Assembly (NCBI RefSeq): GCF_020447305.1
Contig: NZ_CP095732.1
Coordinates: forward strand, 2,326,501-2,390,500
DNA from: Abyssibius alkaniclasticus
GTDB lineage: Bacteria > Pseudomonadota > Alphaproteobacteria > Rhodobacterales > Rhodobacteraceae
Reading direction: 5' to 3'
Length of the DNA stretch: 64,000 nt
A model generated the notes under the pieces. That model saw only the letters and a program-made list of their open reading frames with translations. It searched no databases and had not been told where the DNA came from. Each line of letters begins with the position of its first letter. Position 1 is the stretch's first letter. The position numbers and the translations under genes are program-made. Shown in pieces: positions 19,754 through 27,970 of the stretch.

Positions 19754-19773
19754 GCCTATAGCCAGGTATCTGA

Positions 19774-20691
19774 GTGACAACCGCACTTTTCATTGAACAA
19801 TTGCTGAACGGTCTGCAATTCGGCGTGATGCTGTTCTTGATGGCCGCCGGCCTGACGCTGGTTTTCGGCGTGATGGGGCTGATCAACCTTGCGCATGGCT
19901 CGCTTTACATGGTTGGGGCTTTTGCCTGTGCGGGGGTTGCTGCGGCGACCGGCTCGTTCTGGCTGGGGCTGGTGGCGGCGCTGGCCGCGGCTGCGGCGGC
20001 GGGCGCATTGGTCGAGGTTTTCGTCATACGCCGCCTTTATACGCGCGACCATCTGGACCAGGTTCTTGCGACTTTCGCACTGATCCTTATGTTTTCGGAA
20101 GGCACGCGCTATGTCTTCGGCTCCTTCCCGCTCTATCTGGATGTGCCGCCCGTTCTGGCGGGGGCGGTCATGCTGCCCGGTGGCATCCAATACCCGGCCT
20201 ATCGGCTGGCGATTATTCTGGCCGGGTTTGCCGTGGCACTTGGGCTTTACCTGCTGATACATCGCACACGGCTTGGCATTCGCATTCGCGCGGGCGAGGC
20301 TGATCGGGAGATGATTGCCGCGCTTGGCGTCAATATCCGCGTGCTTTACACCGTGGTTTTCGCGCTTGGCGCGGGGCTGGCGGGGCTGGCGGGCGCGCTT
20401 GTCGGGGCCATCCAGTCGGTTCAGGTGGGCATGGGCGAACCCGTGCTGATCATGGCCTTTGTGGTAATCGTGATCGGCGGCATCGGCTCCATCAAGGGCG
20501 CGCTTGTGGGGGCGCTGCTTGTGGGCGTAACCGATACGCTGGGCCGCGCGATGCTGCCCATGCTCTTCGGGCTGTTCATGGATCCGTCAAGCGCCACCGG
20601 TATTGGCTCGGCACTGGCCTCGATGCTGATTTACATGCTGATGGCGGCGGTTCTTCTGTGGCGGCCCCGTGGCCTGTTCGGGGTAGCATGA
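19774..20691 (+). CDS. ABC transporter permease, LivH type
   Basis: Inner-membrane subunit of 305 residues with about eight hydrophobic helices. It has the LivH-type N-terminus (FIEQLLNGLQFGVMLFLMAAGLTLVFGVMGLINLAHGSLYM) and the conserved cytoplasmic loop RIRAGEADREMIAALGVN that contacts the ATPases. The start is GTG at 19774. Its stop overlaps the next permease start (ATGA). It forms one importer with the neighbouring receptor, second permease and two ATPases. Confidence 0.92.
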   Translation: MTTALFIEQLLNGLQFGVMLFLMAAGLTLVFGVMGLINLAHGSLYMVGAFACAGVAAATGSFWLGLVAALAAAAAAGALVEVFVIRRLYTRDHLDQVLATFALILMFSEGTRYVFGSFPLYLDVPPVLAGAVMLPGGIQYPAYRLAIILAGFAVALGLYLLIHRTRLGIRIRAGEADREMIAALGVNIRVLYTVVFALGAGLAGLAGALVGAIQSVQVGMGEPVLIMAFVVIVIGGIGSIKGALVGALLVGVTDTLGRAMLPMLFGLFMDPSSATGIGSALASMLIYMLMAAVLLWRPRGLFGVA

Positions 20692-21671
20692 TGCGGCGCG
20701 AAACCATTGTGAACATCATTATTCTTGCGCTTCTGGCCGCCGTGCCGCTGGCCGCAAACCTGTTTGACAACCCTTACCTGATCACGTTGGCCACCCGCGC
20801 GGCGGTGCTGGCGCTGGCGGGGGTGGGGCTGAACCTGGCACTTGGCTATGGCGGGCTTGTCAGCTTTGGCCATGCGGCGTTTTTCGGGCTTGGCGGCTAT
20901 GCGGCGGGGATTGTGTTTTCCCATGCCTTCAGCGGCCAGCCGATACCGCTTTTCGGGCTGGCGCTGGCCGGCAGCCAACAAACATGGGTGTTGTGGCTGG
21001 TGGCGATTGGGGTCGCGGGCCTTGGTGCGCTGGTGATTGGCGCGCTTAGCCTGCGCACAAGCGGTGTGTATTTCATCATGATCACGCTCGCCTTCGCGCA
21101 GATGATCTATTATTTCGCCATTTCATGGCCTGCCTATGGCGGGGAAGATGGGCTTTCGACCTATATCCGCAGCCAGTTCTTTGGCATCAACATGATGGTG
21201 CCGCTGAATTATTACCTGCTTGCGGCCGGGGTGCTGGTGGCGGCGGTTGCGCTGTCGGCCATGCTGGTGCGCTCGCGCTTTGGCCTGGCCTTGCAAGGGG
21301 CGCGCCAGAACGAGGCGCGCAGCGTCAGCCTTGGCATTGCACCCTATCGCATCCGCCTGACCGCCTTTGTGATTTCCGGCATGATTACCGGGCTGGCCGG
21401 GGCCATGTTTGCCGATCTCTACAAATTCGTCAGCCCGACCATGATGTCATGGAGCATGTCGGGTGAGATCATGATATTCGTCATTCTGGGCGGGGTCGGG
21501 CGGCTGTTTGGCCCGCTGGCCGGGGCCATGCTGTTTGTCACGCTCGAACATTTGCTGGGCGGCGTTACCGAATACTGGCAATTCTTGCTGGGCCTGTTGC
21601 TGCTGCTCGTGGTTCTGTTCGCGCGCGGAGGCGTTATCGGCATTCTGGCCGGGGGGCAGCGGCATGGGTGA
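20688..21671 (+). CDS. ABC transporter permease, LivM type
   Basis: Second permease, 327 residues, with LivM features: NLALGYGGLVSFGHAAFFGLGGYAAG, LRTSGVYFIMITLAFAQM, and the ATPase-contact loop LQGARQNEARSVSLGIAPYRIRLTAF. Start 20688 is set by the ATGA overlap with the LivH-type gene (a second ATG follows at 20691). It overlaps the first ATPase gene by 8 bases. Confidence 0.92.
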   Translation: MMRRETIVNIIILALLAAVPLAANLFDNPYLITLATRAAVLALAGVGLNLALGYGGLVSFGHAAFFGLGGYAAGIVFSHAFSGQPIPLFGLALAGSQQTWVLWLVAIGVAGLGALVIGALSLRTSGVYFIMITLAFAQMIYYFAISWPAYGGEDGLSTYIRSQFFGINMMVPLNYYLLAAGVLVAAVALSAMLVRSRFGLALQGARQNEARSVSLGIAPYRIRLTAFVISGMITGLAGAMFADLYKFVSPTMMSWSMSGEIMIFVILGGVGRLFGPLAGAMLFVTLEHLLGGVTEYWQFLLGLLLLLVVLFARGGVIGILAGGQRHG

Positions 21672-22419
21672 ACCGGTTCTCGACATTCGCGCCCTGACCA
21701 AGAGCTTTGGCGCGTTGGTGGCCAGCGACAATGTATCGCTGACCATCATGCCCGGCGAAATTCATGCGCTGATCGGCCCCAATGGCGCGGGAAAATCAAC
21801 CCTGATCAAGCAGATCATGGGCGAACTGGCGCCGGATTCCGGGCAGGTGCTGTTCAACGGGCAGGATGTAAGCCAGTTTTCGGCCGTAAAACGCGCGCGC
21901 GCGGGCATGGCGCGCAGTTTTCAGGTATCGGCGGTGGCCCCGGAATTTTCGGTGCTGCAAAATGCCATGCTGGCGGTGCAGGGGCAAAGCACGCGCAGCT
22001 TTCGGTTTTTCAAACCGGCCATGAAAGACCGCAGCCTGACCGAACCCGCATTGGAGGTGCTAAAGCGCGTCGGGCTTGAGGCGCGTGCCAACCAACCCGC
22101 AGGCGACCTTAGCCACGGGCAGCGGCGGCAGTTGGAAATTGCGCTGGCTTTGGCGCTGAAGCCCAGGCTGTTCCTGCTCGATGAACCTATGGCCGGCATG
22201 GGGCCGGAGGGCGGTGCGCGGCTCACCGACTTTTTGTCGGATCTTCGCCAAACCGCGCCTATCCTGCTTGTGGAACATGATATGGATGCGGTGTTTTCAC
22301 TGGCCGACCGGATTTCGGTGCTGGTCTATGGCCGCATCATCGCCAGCGGCACGGTGGCCGAAATTCGCGCCAACCCGCAGGTGCGCGAAGCCTATCTGGG
22401 TGCGGAGGCGGGGGCATGA
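21664..22419 (+). CDS. ABC transporter ATP-binding protein, LivG type
   Basis: A 251-residue ATPase with Walker A GPNGAGKSTLIKQ, Q-loop region, signature DLSHGQRRQLEIALAL (variant of LSGGQ), Walker B LFLLDEPMAGMGPE and switch His in LLVEHDMDAVFSL. The LivG-type insertion FQVSAVAPEFSVLQNAML is present. ATG 21664 lies inside the end of the LivM-type gene. An apparent longer frame from 21508 is out-of-frame permease sequence. Confidence 0.93.
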   Translation: MGEPVLDIRALTKSFGALVASDNVSLTIMPGEIHALIGPNGAGKSTLIKQIMGELAPDSGQVLFNGQDVSQFSAVKRARAGMARSFQVSAVAPEFSVLQNAMLAVQGQSTRSFRFFKPAMKDRSLTEPALEVLKRVGLEARANQPAGDLSHGQRRQLEIALALALKPRLFLLDEPMAGMGPEGGARLTDFLSDLRQTAPILLVEHDMDAVFSLADRISVLVYGRIIASGTVAEIRANPQVREAYLGAEAGA

Positions 22420-23105
22420 GCGCGCTTTTGACGGTGACCGACCTGCACAGCCATTACGGCAAGTCACAGGCGCTGTTTGGCGTAAGCCTTGCCGTGGATG
22501 CAGGGCAGGTGGTGGCGCTTTTGGGGCGCAATGGCATGGGAAAAACCACGACAATCCGCAACATTTGCCGCATGATGCGCGCCACATCGGGTGAAATTTC
22601 TTTTGACGGGCAGGTGATCAACGCCATGCCCAGCCACCGTGCTGCCCGGCTGGGTATGGGGCTTGTGCCCGAAGGGCGGCGCTGTTTTGCGCCGCTGAGC
22701 GTGCATGAAAACCTGACCGCCGCCGCCCGCCCCGGTACCTGGGATTATGCGAAAGTCGTTGCACTTTTCCCGCGCCTTGGCGAGCGGCGCGACCAGCGCG
22801 CCGATACGCTTTCAGGCGGCGAGCAGCAGATGCTGGCCATAGGCCGCGCGCTGATGACCAACCCGCGCCTGTTGATCCTCGATGAAGCCACCGAAGGGCT
22901 GGCCCCGGTGATCCGGCAGGAAATCTGGGCGGCCATCCGCGCGCTGAAGGCCGAGGGGCTGGCGATATTGCTGGTCGACAAGTCGCTGCGCGAGGTGCTG
23001 GGTATTGCCAGCCATGCGGTTATACTGGAGCGCGGCAGCACGGTTTGGCAAGGCGCCGCCAGTGCTGTCGATACGGGTTTGGCCAACCGCTATCTGGGGG
23101 TGTAA
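22416..23105 (+). CDS. ABC transporter ATP-binding protein, LivF type
   Basis: Second ATPase, 229 residues, with Walker A LLGRNGMGKTTTIRN, signature LSGGEQQMLAIGRAL, Walker B LLILDEATEGLAPV and a D/H-loop in LLVDKSLREVLGI, where the usual switch His is replaced by Lys in the visible LVDKS stretch. LivF-type length and the EGRRCFAPLSVHENL motif are normal. It overlaps LivG (ATGA) and shares one base with the thioesterase start (TAATG). Confidence 0.92.
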   Translation: MSALLTVTDLHSHYGKSQALFGVSLAVDAGQVVALLGRNGMGKTTTIRNICRMMRATSGEISFDGQVINAMPSHRAARLGMGLVPEGRRCFAPLSVHENLTAAARPGTWDYAKVVALFPRLGERRDQRADTLSGGEQQMLAIGRALMTNPRLLILDEATEGLAPVIRQEIWAAIRALKAEGLAILLVDKSLREVLGIASHAVILERGSTVWQGAASAVDTGLANRYLGV

Positions 23106-23530
23106 TGTCATATTTTCACTACATTCGCATCCGCTTTCAGCACTGCGACCCGGCGGGCATTGTGTTTTATCCGCGCTATTTCGAAATGGTCAACCAGACG
23201 ATCGAGGACTGGTTTGAAACCATCGGCATGGGGTTTGACCGGATGCACGGGATGACCGCATCCGGCGTGCCAACCGCGCAGATCAACACGCGCTTTCACG
23301 CCCCCAGCCGCCTTGGCGATGTGCTGCGCTTCACGCTCATCCCGCGCAAGATTGGCGGGGCCAGCCTGACATTGACTGTTACCGCTCATAGCGGCGATGA
23401 AATGCGCTTGAGCTGCGAACAGGTGCTGGTTTATGTCAGCCTGAGCGACGGGCGCCCGCGCCCCTGGCCGCAACCGCTGCGCAATGCCATAACGTCGCAA
23501 TTACAAGAACAGGACCCCCCCGATGCATAA
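23105..23530 (+). CDS. Acyl-CoA thioesterase, 4HBT family
   Basis: A 141-residue hot-dog-fold protein. The motif HCDPAGIVFYPRYFEMVNQ matches the 4-hydroxybenzoyl-CoA thioesterase active-site helix with its catalytic Asp. In an operon of aromatic CoA thioesters it may release CoA from dead-end or excess 2-aminobenzoyl-CoA or pathway intermediates, protecting the CoA pool. Start 23105 is fixed by the one-base overlap with the ATPase stop. It overlaps the RidA gene by 8 bases. Confidence 0.88.
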   Translation: MSYFHYIRIRFQHCDPAGIVFYPRYFEMVNQTIEDWFETIGMGFDRMHGMTASGVPTAQINTRFHAPSRLGDVLRFTLIPRKIGGASLTLTVTAHSGDEMRLSCEQVLVYVSLSDGRPRPWPQPLRNAITSQLQEQDPPDA

Positions 23531-23924
23531 AGTAATTCACCCCGAAGGCTGGGCGCCGGCAAAGGGCTATGCCAACGGCGTGCTTGCCAGGGGCCAAACC
23601 CTGTTCATTGGCGGGCAGATCGGCTGGAACAGCGCGCAAGTGTTTGAACATGCAAGCTTTGTGGGCCAGATGGAGCAGGCGTTGCAAAACATCGCCGATG
23701 TGCTGGCCGCAGCCGGGGCGAAGCCCGAACATCTGGTGCGGATGACATGGTTTGTGACCGACAAGGCCGAATATCTGGCCAACCAGCGCGCAGTGGGCGA
23801 AGCCTATCGCCGTGTGCTTGGCCGCCATTTCCCGGCCATGACAATGGTTGTTGTCGCCGGGTTGGTGGAAGATGCCGCCTTGCTGGAAATTGAAGCCACC
23901 GCCGTTATTCCGCCAGCCCCATAA
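23523..23924 (+). CDS. RidA/YjgF-family protein, candidate enamine/imine deaminase
   Basis: A 133-residue protein of the RidA superfamily with GQTLFIGGQIGWN and the end pattern LVEDAALLEIEATAVIP. The canonical RidA Arg in the strand C(I/V)AR is replaced here (LEIEATAV keeps Glu). RidA proteins hydrolyse enamines and imines to ketones plus ammonia. The product of the monooxygenase/reductase step is an enamine, so this protein could remove the anthranilate nitrogen; that is inference from operon position. Its 3' end overlaps the convergent LysR gene by 20 bases. Confidence 0.85.
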   Translation: MHKVIHPEGWAPAKGYANGVLARGQTLFIGGQIGWNSAQVFEHASFVGQMEQALQNIADVLAAAGAKPEHLVRMTWFVTDKAEYLANQRAVGEAYRRVLGRHFPAMTMVVVAGLVEDAALLEIEATAVIPPAP

Positions 23925-24759
23925 AGGCGCTGATCAACCGGGTTTGCGCGCGGTCACGCAGGCAGACAAGGGCTTCATCCATAAGCAGCGTCTGCCCCAG
24001 AATGGGGATGATCTGTAGCCGCTGGTCCAGCCCGAATTCCGCTTGCGATACAAAGCCGATGCCGGCACCCGCAGCCACAATTTCGCGCACGGCTTCGCGC
24101 CCTTCGGCCTCGACGGCCGGCACCAGTGTCAGGCCAAGTCTTGCGGCAGCCTCGTCGAGTTTTTGCCGGGTTTTCGACCCTTTTTCGCGCAGAATCAACG
24201 GGTATTCGGCCAGTTCGGCCAGGGTCATGCCACATTCGGCCGGCAGGTTCATGCGCCGTGCGGCAAAGGCGACAATCGGGCTGGCACCAAGGTTGCGCGT
24301 TGCAAGCCCGGGCGAGTCTGGCGCATCGCCCAGTATGCCGACATCGGCTTTGTAAGATTGCAGCGCCGCCACCACTTGCGCGGTATTTCCGGTGTTGATT
24401 TCAATGGCGACGAGCGGGTTATCCTGCCGGAACCTGGCCAAGAGCCCCAGCACATGATGTGCGCTGTCGACCATAATGCGCAAACGGCCCTGCATGGCGC
24501 CACGGCTTTCCGACAGGAATTCCAGCGCCTGACCTTCCGCGGCAAACAGCCGATTGGTAATTTCCAGCAAGGCCTGGCCGCGCGCGGTCAGCCGAACCTG
24601 CTTTTTGTCGCGGTGAAACAGCAAAATGTCATATTCCTGTTCGAGTCGGCGCACCTGGTCGGATATGGCGGGCTGGGTGACATGCAAAACCTCGCCCGCG
24701 CGCGAAAACCCGCCATGAAGGGCGACGGCATGAAAGGCACGAAGCTGGGCGTGTCGCAT
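23905..24759 (-). CDS. LysR-family transcriptional regulator
   Basis: A 284-residue LysR protein: N-terminal winged helix (LRAFHAVALHGGFSRAGEVLHVTQPAISDQVRRLEQ is the family signature) and a C-terminal two-lobe co-inducer domain (LRIMVDSAHHVLGLLARF, PLILREKGSKTRQ, AGAGIGFVSQAEFG). It converges on the tryptophan operon and diverges from the zinc-ribbon gene, separated by 145 bases. Either could be its target; I see no clear T-N11-A site that decides. Confidence 0.9.
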   Translation of the reverse strand: MRHAQLRAFHAVALHGGFSRAGEVLHVTQPAISDQVRRLEQEYDILLFHRDKKQVRLTARGQALLEITNRLFAAEGQALEFLSESRGAMQGRLRIMVDSAHHVLGLLARFRQDNPLVAIEINTGNTAQVVAALQSYKADVGILGDAPDSPGLATRNLGASPIVAFAARRMNLPAECGMTLAELAEYPLILREKGSKTRQKLDEAAARLGLTLVPAVEAEGREAVREIVAAGAGIGFVSQAEFGLDQRLQIIPILGQTLLMDEALVCLRDRAQTRLISAFMGLAE

Positions 24760-24904
24760 GGTAAACCTTATGGATCGGCCAAATGTATCAGGGATATTGA
24801 TGCAATCAGGCAGATTTGCAACCCCAAAGCGGGCGCTGACCCAGCGGATGGTTGTAAGAATCCCGAAACCGTTGCAGCATCATGCATCAAAAATGGGGGA
24901 TGGT

Positions 24905-25789
24905 ATGTCTGGACTTTCTGCAGAACAGGAGGCGATGCAGGCCTCGATTCGGAAGACAGCAACAATCTGGGGTTGTATCGGCGGCGCGGTTGTGGCGCTG
25001 ATTGCGCTTTGGGTGCTTGGCGGCCAGGCAAGTGCCGTGCGGTATGGCGGTGCGGCAATTCTGGGGGCGGGCGCCGGGTTTGGCCTGTTCAAATACATGT
25101 TCGGGAATGGCTCCAAGGCGGCGCAATGCATCAAATGCGGCGCTGCCTTCAGCATTACGCGCACCGATCGCAGCGAAAAACTGCTGGGGAGCGCGCCCAA
25201 GGAAAGCCGCCAAGAGGCCGATGACCGCTCGACCAAGGTGACCACCTGGACAGAGGAATCCTATGAGGTGACCGACACCTATACCTGCGCGAAATGCGGT
25301 GATGTGACGCGTAAAACCCATACATCCAACCGCAAGACGGATGAAAAAACCGAAATTCTGCCACCCGCGCCACTGGGTGTTGCGGGCGCAATGGCGGCTG
25401 GCACGGCGGCTGCGGCTGCCGATAGTGATGCGGCTGGCGCGAAATCGATGAAGGGTGCTTCGGCGGCGGGTGGCACATCGAAGCTTGGCGATGGCGCCAA
25501 AAAGGGTTCTGCCGCCGCGCCCGCAGCGGTGGAAGATGATGCGAAAAATATCGATGGCAAAAATGCGGCTGGCGGAAAATCCACACTCAAATCCGGTGCC
25601 GGCAAGGGCGATGAGGCCAGGGCGCGACCAGAGGCTGACAGCCCCGATGAGGATATGAAGCACCAGCCCGCGGCAAGCGCATCCAAATCGCAAGACGCAA
25701 CCCCACGGGAAGCTGGCGGGGATAACCCATTTGCCGATGACGCGCCTGCACCCGGGGCGACACCGGGAAATGACAAGAAAAAGGGCTAA
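24905..25789 (+). CDS. Membrane protein with split zinc ribbon and low-complexity tail
   Basis: Unrecognised protein of 294 residues. After MSGLSAEQEAM there are two hydrophobic helices (about residues 20-40 and 45-65). Then two CxxC knuckles (CIKCG and CAKCG, about 55 residues apart) could together bind one zinc. The last 130 residues are a disordered Ala/Lys/Asp/Gly-rich tail. GGGGGA a few bases before ATG 24905 supports this start; the frame is open to 24758. A GC hairpin follows the stop. Topology predicts one side carrying both ribbon and tail. Function unknown. Confidence 0.7.
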   Translation: MSGLSAEQEAMQASIRKTATIWGCIGGAVVALIALWVLGGQASAVRYGGAAILGAGAGFGLFKYMFGNGSKAAQCIKCGAAFSITRTDRSEKLLGSAPKESRQEADDRSTKVTTWTEESYEVTDTYTCAKCGDVTRKTHTSNRKTDEKTEILPPAPLGVAGAMAAGTAAAAADSDAAGAKSMKGASAAGGTSKLGDGAKKGSAAAPAAVEDDAKNIDGKNAAGGKSTLKSGAGKGDEARARPEADSPDEDMKHQPAASASKSQDATPREAGGDNPFADDAPAPGATPGNDKKKG

Positions 25790-25804
25790 GACCTGGCCTG
25801 CTTG

Positions 25805-25828
25805 CACGCCCCCGCGCGGGGGGGCGTG
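25805..25828. terminator. Hairpin between convergent genes
   Basis: CACGCCCCC and GGGGGCGTG form a 9-bp stem with a 6-base loop in the 45-base gap between the zinc-ribbon gene and bhcD. There is no long T-run on either side (GGTTGTTC on the plus side), so it is a weak candidate for a bidirectional terminator. Confidence 0.5.
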
Positions 25829-25834
25829 GGTTGT

Positions 25835-26800
25835 TCAGAAGGCGACCTCTATCGCGCGCCCCTGTTCGATGGCGCGCTGCACGGCGGTTGCGGCCACGGC
25901 AAGGTCTTGCAGGCCAACGCCGGTGCCATCGAACAGGGTGATCTCATCGTCACTCTGGCGGCCCGGATGGGTGCGGTTGATGACTGCGCCAAGCATGGCA
26001 ATGGCATCCGGCGCCACAAGCCCCGCCGCAATCGCGTGCTGGCATTCGCCTATGCTGACGGATTGCGCAACCTCGTCGGTGAACAGGCTGGCGCGCGCCA
26101 CCAATGCGGCCTCGACCTCTTGCTTGCCCTTGGTATCGGTGCCCATACAGGCGATATGCGTGCCCGGTTTCACATGCGCATCGGCCAGAATGGCGGCGTA
26201 GCTGGAGGTGATGGTGATAATCACATCGGCCTGTGCGCCCAGTTCCTGCAGCGAAACCGCCTCGAAATCCAAGCCAAGTTCCCTGGCCACAGCGCCAAGG
26301 CTGGCAAGCTTTTCTGGGCTGCGGTTCCAGGCCACAACGCGTTCAAACCTGCGCTGCGCCGCCACGGCCCGCAGTTGGAACGCCGCCTGATGGCCCGCGC
26401 CGACAATGCCAAGCACGCGCGCATTCACTCGCGCCAGACAGGCGACCGAAACCGCCGCTGCCGCAGCGGTGCGCAAGGCGGTCAGCAGGTTGCCACCGAC
26501 AATCGCACGGCATTTTCCGGTTTCGGCATCGAACAGAAACACGGTCGATTGGTGGTTGGTCAGCCCCTTGGCGGTATTGCCGGGCCAATAGCCACCCGAT
26601 TTCAGCCCAAGGTTCAGCCCCTGACGGTCGAACCCCGATTTGAAGCCGTAAAGCGCATCGGCATGGCCAATCGCTTCGCGGATAACGGGGAAGTTATAGG
26701 CCGAGCCTGCCGCCATAGCGCCAAAAACCTGCCGCACGGCCTCAAAACTGTCTTCGGCGCCGACCAGCGCGGCGATGTCTTTTTCGGGCACGATATACAT
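25835..26800 (-). CDS. bhcD: Iminosuccinate reductase BhcD
   Basis: Last enzyme of the beta-hydroxyaspartate cycle: reduces iminosuccinate to L-aspartate, regenerating the amino donor. The 321-residue protein belongs to the ornithine cyclodeaminase/mu-crystallin family, with GLNLGLKSGGYWPGN and the dinucleotide-binding GIVGAGHQAAFQLRAV near the middle. Sequence alone would say ornithine cyclodeaminase family. The BhcD call rests on being the fourth gene of a bhcABCD arrangement, 3 bases after bhcC. It converges on the zinc-ribbon gene. Confidence 0.9.
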   Translation of the reverse strand: MYIVPEKDIAALVGAEDSFEAVRQVFGAMAAGSAYNFPVIREAIGHADALYGFKSGFDRQGLNLGLKSGGYWPGNTAKGLTNHQSTVFLFDAETGKCRAIVGGNLLTALRTAAAAAVSVACLARVNARVLGIVGAGHQAAFQLRAVAAQRRFERVVAWNRSPEKLASLGAVARELGLDFEAVSLQELGAQADVIITITSSYAAILADAHVKPGTHIACMGTDTKGKQEVEAALVARASLFTDEVAQSVSIGECQHAIAAGLVAPDAIAMLGAVINRTHPGRQSDDEITLFDGTGVGLQDLAVAATAVQRAIEQGRAIEVAF

Positions 26801-26803
26801 GGG

Positions 26804-27955
26804 CTAAAACGCCTTGCCGCGGGCAGAAACCGGCCACAGGCTTTCAACCTTGCCACCGCGCACACCGACATACCAGTCATGGACATTGCAGGTCGGGTCG
26901 CAATGTCCGGGCACAAGGCGCAGCTTGTCATTGACCTTCAGCGCGCCGTTCGGGTCGGCCACCACGCCATGCTCGTCGGAGCATTTCAGATAGGTCACAT
27001 CATCGCGGCCAAACACCGTGGGCAGGCCGCTATCGACCGATTGCGCCTTCAGCCCGGCATCGACAATCGCCTTGTCGGCCTTGGCGTGGCTCATGACGCT
27101 GGTCAGGATGAACAGCGCGTTTTCCCATTCGCCCCTGTCAATCCGCTGGCCGTTCTCATCGAGAATGCGGCCATAATCGGCATCCATGAACGCGTAAGAA
27201 CCGCATTGAAGCTCGTTATAAACGCCGGATGTGGATTCAAAATAATATGACCCCGTGCCGCCTCCGCCGACGATATCGCACGCCAGCCCCTGTGCCTTCA
27301 GCCCTTGCACGGCATCGGCCACCTGCGCGATGGCAAGGTCGAGCTTTGCCTTGCGGTCAGCATAGCTGTCCAAATGCTGCATGGCGCCCTGATAGGCCTG
27401 AATGCCTGCAAATTTCAGCCCCTTGGCGGCGTCGATCAGCTTGGCGATATGCACCACGTCTTGCGTGGTTGTCACACCGCAGCGCCCCGCGCCGCAGTCA
27501 ATCTCTACAAGGCATTCGATTTCGCTGCCGTGTTTTTGCGCCGCGGCCGACAGATCGGCCACATTGGCCGGATCATCGACACAGACTAGGATGCGCGCGC
27601 CCAGCCTGGGCAGACGGGCAAGCCGGTCAATTTTGGTCAGGTCCGTTACCTGATTGGACACCATCACATCTTTGATGCCGCCGCGCACGAATATCTCGGC
27701 CTCCGAAACCTTCTGGCAACACACACCGCAAGCGCCGCCCAAACGTTCCTGCAACCTGGCCACATCAACCGATTTGTGCATTTTCCCATGCACACGGTGG
27801 CGCATATTGTGCGCCTTGGCATAATCGCCCATTTTTACGATATTGCGTTCCAGCGCATCCAGATCCAGCACAAGGCAGGGGGTTTGGATATCGGCCTCGT
27901 CCATGCCCGGCTTGGCGGGAATATCGTAGCCAACTTCAAAATTATCGAAATTCAT
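26804..27955 (-). CDS. bhcC: Beta-hydroxyaspartate aldolase BhcC
   Basis: Condenses glycine and glyoxylate to erythro-beta-hydroxyaspartate. A 383-residue PLP protein of the D-threonine/3-hydroxyaspartate aldolase group (alanine racemase-like barrel): TPCLVLDLDALERNI at the N-terminus, and HGKMHKS with the expected Schiff-base Lys58. Metal-ligand candidates are in the C-terminal PGHCDPTCNVHDWYVGVR. It lies 15 bases after bhcB and 3 bases before bhcD, in the order known from Paracoccus denitrificans. Confidence 0.93.
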   Translation of the reverse strand: MNFDNFEVGYDIPAKPGMDEADIQTPCLVLDLDALERNIVKMGDYAKAHNMRHRVHGKMHKSVDVARLQERLGGACGVCCQKVSEAEIFVRGGIKDVMVSNQVTDLTKIDRLARLPRLGARILVCVDDPANVADLSAAAQKHGSEIECLVEIDCGAGRCGVTTTQDVVHIAKLIDAAKGLKFAGIQAYQGAMQHLDSYADRKAKLDLAIAQVADAVQGLKAQGLACDIVGGGGTGSYYFESTSGVYNELQCGSYAFMDADYGRILDENGQRIDRGEWENALFILTSVMSHAKADKAIVDAGLKAQSVDSGLPTVFGRDDVTYLKCSDEHGVVADPNGALKVNDKLRLVPGHCDPTCNVHDWYVGVRGGKVESLWPVSARGKAF

Positions 27956-27970
27956 GCTCTGCTCCTGTGG

